Source of the DNA: Anaerolineae bacterium
GTDB lineage: Bacteria > Chloroflexota > Anaerolineae > UBA4142 > SHND01
Reading direction: 5' to 3'
NCBI GenBank assembly: GCA_020851635.1
Contig: JADZCJ010000002.1
Coordinates: forward strand, 62,001 to 126,000
DNA: 64,000 nt
Shown here one piece after another: positions 1 through 7,514 of this stretch. How positions within the stretch are numbered: position 1 is the first letter of the stretch; every line of letters starts with the position of its first letter. A program made the position numbers and the translations under genes. The notes under the pieces were generated by a model. It saw nothing but the letters and a program-made list of their open reading frames with translations, did no database searches and was not told where the DNA came from.

Positions 1-149
1 GGGTGACCGTCGTGGGCAAAGCCGCGCAGATTCCGCCGGGCGTGCGCATCGGTCGCAACGTGGTGATTGTTCCCAAAGCGGAACAAGATGCGTTTAGCGA
101 GTATGGACAAGATGTGCCGAGCGGCGCAACCGTGGGGGTGCGCTCATGA
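1..149 (+). CDS. glgC: Glucose-1-phosphate adenylyltransferase, C-terminal end (partial)
   Basis: The window opens inside this gene; the reading frame starts at base 3 and ends at the TGA at 147-149. The 48 visible residues contain TVVGKAAQIPPGVRIGRN, the end of the left-handed beta-helix domain of ADP-glucose pyrophosphorylases. The same block recurs at the end of the next gene (ITVIGKRTQIPADISIGRN), so the two are tandem paralogues. The stop overlaps the next start as ATGA, which implies translational coupling. GlgC makes ADP-glucose from glucose-1-phosphate and ATP for glycogen synthesis. The catalytic half lies outside the window, so whether this copy is active cannot be judged here. Confidence 0.8.
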   Translation, partial: VTVVGKAAQIPPGVRIGRNVVIVPKAEQDAFSEYGQDVPSGATVGVRS

Positions 150-1399
150 GCGTCCTTGCAATGATTCTTGCCGGAGGTGAAGGGCGCGGGCTGGGTGTCT
201 TGACGGCGGACCGCGCTGAAGCGGCGGTGCCGTTTGGCGGGAAATATCGGCTGATTGATTTTTCCCTCTCCAATTGTGTCAATTCCGGCATCTATAATGT
301 CGGCGTGCTCACGCAGTATCAACCGCGCTCGTTGAACGACCACATTGCCATTGGCAAGCCGTGGGACCTCGACCGTGCGCGCGGCGGCGTGCGTTTGCTG
401 CAGCCGTATCAGCGCGTGCGCGGCGCGGTGGGCGCCTGGCAAGACGGCACCGCGGATGCCGTGCGCTTTAATCTCGAGTTTGTCACCGAAAACGATACCG
501 AACATGTGCTTGTCCTCGCGGGCGATCACATTTACAAGATGGACTATAACGCGCTGCTCGATGTGCATGTCGCCAAAAACGCGGATGTGACCATCGGCGT
601 GCGCTCGGTCAATCCGCACGATGCCCAGCGCTTTGGCATGGTCACGCTTGACTCGGATGGGCGCATTTCGTATTTCAAAGAGAAACCCAAACGAACGCGA
701 CGTTCGCAAGCGTCCATGGGAATCTATGCTTTCAAGCGCGAGTTTTTGCTGCAGTGGCTCAGCGGCAAGGGGTTGACCCAGCATGATTTTGGGCGCGATG
801 TGCTGCCTTCGCTTGTCCAGCACGCAAATGTCTATGGGCACAACTATCAGGGCTATTGGGCAGATGTCGGCACGATTCAGTCCTATTTTGAAGCCAACAT
901 GGCGCTGCTCGGCGAAACGCCAATGCTCGATTTGTACGACCCCGATTGGGTCATTCACACGCGCAGCCAGGAGCGTCCTGCCGTTTATGTCGGCGACCAG
1001 GCGCGCGTGGATGGCAATCTGCTCTGCGATGGCTGTCGCGTTGACGGAACGGTGACGCGTTCGGTCATCAGCCCCGGCGTCTATATTGCGCCCGGGGCAA
1101 TTGTCCGCGACTCGATCCTGATGAATGACACGGTCGTCGGCGAGGGCGCGATTGTGGACCGCGTGATTGCAGACAAAGGCGTGATCATCGGCGCAGGTGC
1201 ACAGGTCGGCGCAAACGGTGACAATACGCCCAATCATCTCTCCCCCACACGCCTCAACACCGGCATAACTGTCATCGGCAAACGCACGCAGATTCCGGCG
1301 GACATTTCCATCGGGCGCAACGTCGAGATTTTCCGGAACCTGCCCGCCGCTATCTTTGCAAAAGAGGGCGTCAAGAGCGGCGAGACGATAACGGGGTAA
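146..1399 (+). CDS. GlgC-family ADP-glucose pyrophosphorylase paralogue with a degenerate catalytic loop
   Basis: 417 residues, a normal GlgC length: nucleotidyltransferase domain (about 1-270) followed by a left-handed beta-helix domain. Family landmarks present are LAGG, PFGGKYRLIDFSLSNCVNSG, GDHIYKMDY (catalytic Asp region) and FKEKPKR (glucose-1-phosphate Lys). The nucleotide loop, however, reads GGEGRGLGVLTADRAEAA where active enzymes have GGxGTRLxxLTxxRAKPA. Both the loop Arg and the Lys of RAKPA are therefore missing (Gly and Glu). Plant large subunits lost function by changes at the same two positions. The preceding glgC overlaps it by 4 bp, so I infer a regulatory subunit of a GlgC heteromer. 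A weakly active enzyme is the alternative. Confidence 0.85.
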   Translation: MSVLAMILAGGEGRGLGVLTADRAEAAVPFGGKYRLIDFSLSNCVNSGIYNVGVLTQYQPRSLNDHIAIGKPWDLDRARGGVRLLQPYQRVRGAVGAWQDGTADAVRFNLEFVTENDTEHVLVLAGDHIYKMDYNALLDVHVAKNADVTIGVRSVNPHDAQRFGMVTLDSDGRISYFKEKPKRTRRSQASMGIYAFKREFLLQWLSGKGLTQHDFGRDVLPSLVQHANVYGHNYQGYWADVGTIQSYFEANMALLGETPMLDLYDPDWVIHTRSQERPAVYVGDQARVDGNLLCDGCRVDGTVTRSVISPGVYIAPGAIVRDSILMNDTVVGEGAIVDRVIADKGVIIGAGAQVGANGDNTPNHLSPTRLNTGITVIGKRTQIPADISIGRNVEIFRNLPAAIFAKEGVKSGETITG

Positions 1400-1400
1400 A

Positions 1401-1883
1401 ATGAATCTCACAATCGAGCGCGATCTCTCGTTGCTTTGCCAATCCATCGCCGTCGCGCAGCGCGCCCGCGACAAGGGCAATCATCCCTTTGGTTCCGTGC
1501 TCGTGGATGAACATGGGCGGGTCTTGCTGGAAGGCGAAAATACCGTCAACACCGATCACAATGCCACCGCCCACGCCGAATCCAATCTCGTCCGCGCCGC
1601 CTGCAAACAATTCGACGCGGCAACGTTGGCAAAATGCACCCTCTATGCCAGCACGGAACCATGCCCCATGTGTGCGGGCGCCATCTTTTGGTCGGGCATC
1701 GGTCGAGTGGTCTATGCGCTCAGCGAAAATGAACTGTATCGCTTTGCCCCCAATTCCCCCGACAAACTGCCATTGGGCTGCCGCGAGGTCCTAAAGCACG
1801 GCGGACGCGCGGTCGAGGTGATTGGTCCTATGATGGAAGCGGAGGCACGCCAAGTGCATCAAGGTTTCTGGAGTCCACCCTGA
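1401..1883 (+). CDS. Nucleoside/nucleobase deaminase (cytidine deaminase superfamily)
   Basis: 160 residues. The zinc site of the superfamily is complete: HAES near residue 57 (zinc His and catalytic Glu) and PCPMCAGAI near residue 91 (two zinc Cys). The layout NHPFGSVLVDEHG...HAE...STEPCPMC fits the guanine deaminase/TadA-like branch, which hydrolyses an amino group from a purine or pyrimidine base in the cytoplasm. It begins one base after the GlgC-like stop, so it is transcribed with it, although no functional link to glycogen is evident. The substrate (guanine, cytosine or a tRNA adenosine) cannot be settled from sequence. TadA is less likely because of the C-terminal extension and the non-TadA context. 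Confidence 0.85.
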   Translation: MNLTIERDLSLLCQSIAVAQRARDKGNHPFGSVLVDEHGRVLLEGENTVNTDHNATAHAESNLVRAACKQFDAATLAKCTLYASTEPCPMCAGAIFWSGIGRVVYALSENELYRFAPNSPDKLPLGCREVLKHGGRAVEVIGPMMEAEARQVHQGFWSPP

Positions 1884-1913
1884 GTGTTGGATAATTGATA
1901 TTCTCTTTTCCTT

Positions 1914-1969
1914 CATTCGTCATTCATCGTTCGTCGTTCGTCATTCGTCATTCATCGTTCGTCATTCGT
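1914..1969. repeat. Heptanucleotide tandem repeat, eight units
   Basis: Eight consecutive 7-mers follow the pattern CRTTCRT without interruption: cattcgt, cattcat, cgttcgt, cgttcgt, cattcgt, cattcat, cgttcgt, cattcgt. They lie between the deaminase stop and the GH13 start. An open frame runs through them, but it would translate into a low-complexity extension absent from the enzyme family, so I treat the array as intergenic. Such arrays resemble the short tandemly repeated sequences described in cyanobacterial genomes and may vary in copy number. Confidence 0.85.
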
Positions 1970-1999
1970 CATCCGCCGCCCAATCAAAAATTCCTTCCC

Positions 2000-4900
2000 A
2001 TGCCGAAATTCCACTTTCACATCTCGCGCGCCGCCCGCGCCCGCTACAACGTGGACGACTCGCTCTTTTCTCTCCGCGGCAATGTCGTCTTTGCCAATTT
2101 TTACTCGGCGCGCTTGCTTGCCCAGCAGATTAACACGGCGCGCGGCGGCGCGGACGGCGTGCAGGCGGGCGAGCTGAACGCGCTCGGGCTGATTCACGAA
2201 ATCCTACACGCCGTTTTGCAGCAGTATCGCCAACAGCACGGCAACGTGATGGCAAGGGCGGTGGAAACGCTGTACGACACGGTCGGCGAGGACGCGGTCA
2301 ACGCCACACTCGCGCGGTTTGTGGATGAATTTCCGCCCGTCCCCGTGTATCGCGGACAGGAGACCATCGCACAATATCTGGCGGGCAGCACCGATGGTAT
2401 TTCGAATCGTGAGGTCGTCCTCGAAGAAATGATGCTCGTCTGGCTCCAGAATCAAAACCCCGCCGCGGCGCCGTTTCAAGAACTCTTTGACGATACCGTC
2501 CTCGCTCAAACGACCGCCTACCCGCGCATCGTGCAGACGCTCCGCGACTATTTTGCGGCGCAGGAGCCACTCGGCGCGACGGGTCAAACGCTCTTCGATG
2601 CGCTGCGTGCCCCCTTAATCAGTGCGCCCGATTCGCTCAGCGCGCAGCTCGATTTCATGCTCTATCGGTGGACCGGGATCGGGGCGACGCTGGATGTCTC
2701 GCGCTTTTTTGCGCGCGTCATCGGTGGTCAGCAATTTATTCGAGAAGAACAACAATTTCTCTGGAGTCAGCATGCACGACAGCACGGGACATTCGGCGGC
2801 GGCTTTCAGTCTACCACCCCACCCGTTCCGGTGTTTAGACGCGAACGGCAACTTGGTATTGACGCCGAAACGGGCAAAGAAGTCTGGTACGAACCCGAAC
2901 CCGAACAATTCAGCCCCGACCTCGATTGGATGCCCCACCTTGTGCTGATTGCCAAGAGCACCTACGTCTGGCTCGACCAGCTCTCGAAAAAATACGGACG
3001 AGAAATCAAGCGTCTCGACCAGATTCCCGATGAGGAATTGGAAGAACTGCAGACGCGCGGCATTACGGGGCTGTGGTTTATTGGCGTGTGGGAGCGGAGC
3101 CGCGCGTCCGCCGAAATCAAGCACATGATGGGCAATCTCGACGCGATGGCGTCCGCTTATTCTCTCGCGGGCTATGAAATCGCCGTCGAGCTGGGCGGCA
3201 AGGACGCGCTCAAGGAGCTCGAGGCGCGCGCCTGGCGGCACGGGATTCGCCTCGCCTCTGATATGGTGCCGAATCACATGGGGATTGATTCGCAGTGGGT
3301 CGTCGAGCATCCCGAATGGTTTATCTCGTCCCCAGTCCCGCCTTATCCCGCTTATAGCTTTACAAGTCCGGACCTCTCTTCTGACCCGAGCGTCACTATT
3401 CAGATCGAAGACCGTTATTTTGACAAGAGCGATGCGGCGGTTGTGTTCAAGCGCACCGACCGCGCCACGGGCGCCGCCCGCTATATTTATCACGGCAACG
3501 ACGGCACCAGTTTTCCATGGAATGACACGGCGCAGCTCGATTATCTCAAGCCCCAGGTGCGCGAGCACGTCATCCAGTCCATTTTGAATGTCGCGCGTCT
3601 GACGCCCATCATTCGCTTTGATGCGGCAATGACGCTCGCCAAAAAACACTACCAGCGGCTCTGGTATCCCCAGCCGGGCGATCACGACACCATTCCCTCC
3701 CGCGCTGAATACAGCATGACCAAGACGCAATTTGATGCGGCAATGCCCGAAGAATTCTGGCGAGAGGTGGTTGATCGAGTCGCCGCCGAGGCGCCCGACA
3801 CCCTGCTGCTTGCCGAGGCGTTCTGGCTGATGGAGGGCTATTTCGTTCGCACACTGGGCATGCATCGCGTGTACAATAGCGCGTTTATGCACATGCTGCG
3901 CGACGAGAAAAACCAGGAATATCGCCTCGTCATCAAAAATACCATCGAGTTTGACCCGCACGTGCTCGAACGCTATGTCAATTTTATGAACAACCCCGAC
4001 GAGCGCACGGCGGCGGACCAATTCGGCAAAGGGGACAAATATTTTGGCGTCGCAATCATGATGGCAACCATGCCCGGTCTGCCCATGTTCGGACACGGAC
4101 AAATCGAAGGATTCACCGAGCGCTATGGCATGGAATTTCGCTCCGCCATGCTGGACGAAAAACCCGATCCGTGGCTGATCGAACGTCACACGCGCGAGGT
4201 GTTCCCGCTCCTGCATAAACGCCGCCTGTTTGCCAATGTCGAAAACTTTATGCTCTATGATCTCTATCGCTCTAACCGCACGGTTGAGGAAAACGTATAC
4301 GTGTACTCGAACCGGGTCGAGGACGAGTCCGCGCTCATCGCTTACAACAATTCATTCACCGAAGTGCGCGGGACCATTCGCCTCTCTGCCGCCTCGCGCG
4401 ACAAGACCCGCGATGAGCTCGTCCGCCGCACCCTTGCCGAGGGGCTGGCTTTGCGCGACGAACCCGACACGTTCGTCATCTTTCGCGATACCATCAGCGA
4501 CACCGAATTCATCCGCTCGAATCGCGAGCTCATTCGCAAAGGTCTGGAGATTGCGCTCGGCGCGTATAAATATGCGGTCTATCTCGATTTCCGTCAGGTC
4601 ACGGACACGCCCGAAAAAATCTATGCCAACCTGCACGAACGCCTGCGCGGGCGAGGCGTGCCAAGCGTCGAACAGGCGATCCGCGACATTCAGCTCGCGC
4701 CGCTGCACGCTGCGTTCCGCGACCTGATGAACGCAAACACTCTGCGCGAAATTCGCGCGGGCGAAACGGAGGCAGAGAGCATCAAACAAAAAGCAAAGGC
4801 ATTTGGGCAGGTCCTGGTCGAGTATGGCGTCAAAAAGGCAGACGATGCGGCGTTCGCCACAAGCGTAGCGAAAAATGTCGCGGGCATGCGACGGCTCATC

Positions 4901-5791
4901 AACTATGTCCTGCCCAAACGCGCCTCGGCGGCTCTGCAAATCGCCGTCGCCGAGATGCAAACACGGATGCAGGACGAATCGCTGCTCAATGGTCTCTGCG
5001 CCTACAGCATCTTGCAGGCGTTGGAAACGCTTGCAAGCAGAGACAAGGTGGGGCATACAACAGCTGAATGGATAGAGGAATGGCAGTTGGGGCGTCAGCT
5101 GGGCGATGCCTTGCGCGCGAGCGCGGTGGCTGATGCGCGCATTTGGCAGCTGATGTCGCTGTTCAAAATTGCGTTACAGCATCCTGTAAACGGTCACAAG
5201 GCCAGGGGTAAAAAGCAAGGTCCGGAACTCGCCCGCCTGCTTCAAGACCCGATGGTCGCGGGATTCCTGGGCGTGAATCGCTTTGATGGGATGGATTGGT
5301 TCAACAAGGAACAATTCGAGCTGCTGACCAACTGGCTCGCGCTCGTGGGCGCGTTCACAGTCGCACGCAGCAAGCTCAAGCCCGCGGACGAAAACGCCGC
5401 GCTGATCGCTCAACACGCGCAATGGACGTTGTGGCGCGATGCTGAAGCGAAATCCGAGTACCGGGTCCAAGAACTCGTCGCCGCCGCTGCGCCGAAACGC
5501 GCAACTCGCGTACAAGCCCCGGTCAAGGGAACGTTCGCGGTTCAAATCAAATCGGGCGCAGCGACCAAGAGCAAACCGGGACCCAAACCAACAAAAAAGA
5601 CCGCAGCCAAACCAAGCCCCGCCTCAAAGGACAAGAAAAAAACGCTCGCCAAAACGAACACGAGAAAAGCCAAGCCCGCAGCAAAACCGGTCAAGAACAG
5701 CAAAAAAACGACGGCGACCAAGCCGCGCCCAACCAAGACGAGCAAGCCGCGCCCAACCAAGACGAGCAAGCCGCGCCCAACCAAGAAATGA
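2000..5791 (+). CDS. Large GH13 alpha-amylase-family protein with a Lys/Pro-rich C-terminal tail
   Basis: 1263 residues from the ATG at 2000. An upstream start at 1895 would translate the heptamer repeat and is rejected. About 330 N-terminal residues of unassigned sequence precede a GH13 barrel. Conserved region I is DMVPNHM (about 3259-3279), region II is IRFDAAM with the nucleophile Asp (3611-3631) and region III is LLLAEAFW with the acid Glu (3802-3825). Region IV reads NNPDE (about 3990-4004) instead of the usual NHD, which could alter specificity. A long helical region follows, then about 100 residues rich in Lys, Pro, Thr and Ala, ending in three KPRPTKTS-like repeats. Proximity to two glgC genes suggests alpha-glucan metabolism; the exact reaction is not predictable. 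The stop overlaps the next gene (ATGA). Confidence 0.85.
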   Translation: MPKFHFHISRAARARYNVDDSLFSLRGNVVFANFYSARLLAQQINTARGGADGVQAGELNALGLIHEILHAVLQQYRQQHGNVMARAVETLYDTVGEDAVNATLARFVDEFPPVPVYRGQETIAQYLAGSTDGISNREVVLEEMMLVWLQNQNPAAAPFQELFDDTVLAQTTAYPRIVQTLRDYFAAQEPLGATGQTLFDALRAPLISAPDSLSAQLDFMLYRWTGIGATLDVSRFFARVIGGQQFIREEQQFLWSQHARQHGTFGGGFQSTTPPVPVFRRERQLGIDAETGKEVWYEPEPEQFSPDLDWMPHLVLIAKSTYVWLDQLSKKYGREIKRLDQIPDEELEELQTRGITGLWFIGVWERSRASAEIKHMMGNLDAMASAYSLAGYEIAVELGGKDALKELEARAWRHGIRLASDMVPNHMGIDSQWVVEHPEWFISSPVPPYPAYSFTSPDLSSDPSVTIQIEDRYFDKSDAAVVFKRTDRATGAARYIYHGNDGTSFPWNDTAQLDYLKPQVREHVIQSILNVARLTPIIRFDAAMTLAKKHYQRLWYPQPGDHDTIPSRAEYSMTKTQFDAAMPEEFWREVVDRVAAEAPDTLLLAEAFWLMEGYFVRTLGMHRVYNSAFMHMLRDEKNQEYRLVIKNTIEFDPHVLERYVNFMNNPDERTAADQFGKGDKYFGVAIMMATMPGLPMFGHGQIEGFTERYGMEFRSAMLDEKPDPWLIERHTREVFPLLHKRRLFANVENFMLYDLYRSNRTVEENVYVYSNRVEDESALIAYNNSFTEVRGTIRLSAASRDKTRDELVRRTLAEGLALRDEPDTFVIFRDTISDTEFIRSNRELIRKGLEIALGAYKYAVYLDFRQVTDTPEKIYANLHERLRGRGVPSVEQAIRDIQLAPLHAAFRDLMNANTLREIRAGETEAESIKQKAKAFGQVLVEYGVKKADDAAFATSVAKNVAGMRRLINYVLPKRASAALQIAVAEMQTRMQDESLLNGLCAYSILQALETLASRDKVGHTTAEWIEEWQLGRQLGDALRASAVADARIWQLMSLFKIALQHPVNGHKARGKKQGPELARLLQDPMVAGFLGVNRFDGMDWFNKEQFELLTNWLALVGAFTVARSKLKPADENAALIAQHAQWTLWRDAEAKSEYRVQELVAAAAPKRATRVQAPVKGTFAVQIKSGAATKSKPGPKPTKKTAAKPSPASKDKKKTLAKTNTRKAKPAAKPVKNSKKTTATKPRPTKTSKPRPTKTSKPRPTKK
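5719..5790 (+). repeat. Three 24-bp tandem repeats encoding the basic tail of the GH13 protein
   Basis: Two identical 24-bp units (5719-5742, 5743-5766) and a third that matches except at its last bases (5767-5790). Each encodes the octad KPRPTKTS. The third copy provides the stop codon and the overlapping start codon of the next gene. In-frame copy-number change would lengthen or shorten the tail without disturbing the junction. Confidence 0.9.
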
Positions 5792-6426
5792 ATTGGATGC
5801 GCGATCTGCTAGCCCGTTGGTCAAAAAGCCCCAAAGACCTCGGCAATGGGTTTTTTGTGCTTGCCCTTGTCATCATTGGCATCAGCCGCCCGCTCAACGT
5901 GTCAGCGCTGACCGATCTGGGATTGGCTTTTTTTGGCGCGGGGGTTGCGGCTTGGGGCGTCAATGCCATGCTGCGCGCCGAAATGACGCCCATCCAACGC
6001 GGTTTTCATGTGATGGAGCATGTCGAGGGTTTTTTGACGCGCGCGTGGGGCGTCGTGCTGATTCTGTGTGGGCTGGTGGTGATGGGGCACAGCATTCTCT
6101 CGATCCTCAATCCGCGTTCGCCGGTGCCGGTGACCGTGCGCCAATTTTTTTCAACCCCACAAGGTTCGTCCATCCTGTGGCTCCTGGGCAGCGCACTGGG
6201 CGTGCTGTTTGCTCTGACTATGATTTTTGCGAGCGACGATGACAGGGGAAACCGATTTGTACAGTTTCTCAAAAGCGTTCCGGGTCGCTTGTTTGGCATA
6301 CTCTTGCTCGTCATTTTCTGCGCCCTTGCCGCCGCCAACTTGCTGCAGCTTGTTGCGCCGACCGTTTGGCAACAGGTTTCCCAATCCATTCTGGATTATC
6401 TTTTTCAGACGCTAAACAGTCTCTGA
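5788..6426 (+). CDS. Multi-pass membrane protein of unknown function
   Basis: 212 residues, about four to five hydrophobic segments: FFVLALVIIGISRPL (about 22-40), LGLAFFGAGVAAWGV (about 43-60), AWGVVLILCGLVVMG (about 86-102), ILWLLGSALGVLFALTMIF (about 128-147) and LFGILLLVIFCALAAANLL (about 165-185). No family motif was recognised. The ATG overlaps the GH13 stop by 4 bp, so the two are translationally coupled and probably cotranscribed. It may anchor or assist the upstream enzyme, but nothing in the sequence shows this. Confidence 0.75.
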   Translation: MNWMRDLLARWSKSPKDLGNGFFVLALVIIGISRPLNVSALTDLGLAFFGAGVAAWGVNAMLRAEMTPIQRGFHVMEHVEGFLTRAWGVVLILCGLVVMGHSILSILNPRSPVPVTVRQFFSTPQGSSILWLLGSALGVLFALTMIFASDDDRGNRFVQFLKSVPGRLFGILLLVIFCALAAANLLQLVAPTVWQQVSQSILDYLFQTLNSL

Positions 6427-6435
6427 GGAAAACCC

Positions 6436-7503
6436 ATGACCCAACCAACCAACAAAACGGAATTGCTCGCCGAAATCGAGCGCGCGCATCAGGACATGGT
6501 GCGTTACCTCGCCTCCCTGACCGACGCGGAAAAAACCGCGCCGATTCTGGATGAGGGCTGGTCTATCAAGGACTCGCTCTCACATCTCGTCGCGTGGGAA
6601 AAATTGACGGTGGACTGGCTCGAACGCTCCCTGCAAGGCGAGCATGTTCGCCGATATGTCCCCGGATTTATTTACAATTCTCCTGAGGAACATGAACCTG
6701 TCATGCTCGCGCTCAATCAACATCTTTACGAGCAAACCAGGGAGCGCGCCCTCGCGGACGTCGTGCAAGATTTTCGCGCGGCGCATCGTGCCATTTATGA
6801 CTTTGTTACGCAGATGGAGGAACGCGACATTTTTGATCCCGATCGCTTTCCGGGGCGCGAAGGTAGCCCTGCCCGCGACATGATCGCGGGAAATACATAC
6901 GGGCATTATGACGAGCATCTGGGTTGGATTCAAATCTCACGCGCCCGTCTGTCCAATTATCCCGAAAACAAGGACGAGCTCGTGCGCCGCGTGCGCGAGC
7001 GGCATGCCGAGATGGAGGCGCTCCTCGCCACTCTTCCTCCATCACAAATGAGCGCGCCCGAGTTGGATGGCGGTTGGAGCGTCAAGGATTCGCTGGCACA
7101 TCTGACCGAATGGGAAACCCTGCTGATTGATTGGGTCGGAAAATACAGGCGGGGCGAAGAGGTCAAACGCTGGGCAGAAGGATTTCTCATTGATGAGGGC
7201 GATGCCGAAGCGCAGATGCACAGGTTCAACGCGCATCTTTATGAGAAAAACCGCGACCTGCCGCTCGATCACGTGCTGGCATCATACCGGGAGATGTATG
7301 CGAAGGTCGTCGCATTGTTGACAAGCTTGAGCGAGGACGAAATCTATAACCCCACCCATTTTCCCGCACGCGAGGGACGTCCGTTGATCACGTTGATCGT
7401 CGGCGATTCGTACGAGCATTACGACGAGCATATCGGCTGGATTCGCGTCTGGCTCGCCAAGAACCCTTGGCAAGTCGGCGTGGCAGAATTCAAGTTCAAA
7501 TGA
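6436..7503 (+). CDS. Duplicated ClbS/DfsB (DinB-like) four-helix-bundle protein
   Basis: 355 residues made of two homologous halves (about 1-178 and 179-355). Each starts KxELLxxxxxxHxxM, then GWSIKDSLSHLVAWE or GWSVKDSLAHLTEWE, and ends HFPxREG followed by YxHYDEHxGWI. This is the ClbS/DfsB branch of the DinB fold; ClbS protects colibactin producers from self-inflicted DNA damage. The His residues in the bundles are those that usually bind a divalent metal in DinB proteins. Family members usually contain one unit, so the tandem form is a pseudo-dimer. The start has GAGGAAAACCC just upstream. Whether it detoxifies an electrophile or acts as a thiol transferase cannot be told. Confidence 0.8.
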   Translation: MTQPTNKTELLAEIERAHQDMVRYLASLTDAEKTAPILDEGWSIKDSLSHLVAWEKLTVDWLERSLQGEHVRRYVPGFIYNSPEEHEPVMLALNQHLYEQTRERALADVVQDFRAAHRAIYDFVTQMEERDIFDPDRFPGREGSPARDMIAGNTYGHYDEHLGWIQISRARLSNYPENKDELVRRVRERHAEMEALLATLPPSQMSAPELDGGWSVKDSLAHLTEWETLLIDWVGKYRRGEEVKRWAEGFLIDEGDAEAQMHRFNAHLYEKNRDLPLDHVLASYREMYAKVVALLTSLSEDEIYNPTHFPAREGRPLITLIVGDSYEHYDEHIGWIRVWLAKNPWQVGVAEFKFK

Positions 7504-7514
7504 AGGGAAACGCA

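Noticed and set aside
1895-1999. Upstream start of the GH13 protein at 1895
   Set aside because: The extra residues are translated from the heptamer repeat and have no counterpart in GH13 proteins; the ATG at 2000 is preferred although it lacks a clear ribosome-binding site.
2615-4216. 533-codon open frame antisense to the GH13 gene
   Set aside because: It mirrors the third-position GC bias of the real gene on the other strand; the plus-strand product has GH13 motifs while the antisense product matches nothing.
5542-5784. Hydrophobic antisense frame opposite the GH13 tail
   Set aside because: The strong Val/Leu/Gly content is the complement of the Lys/Pro/Thr repeat, not a membrane protein.
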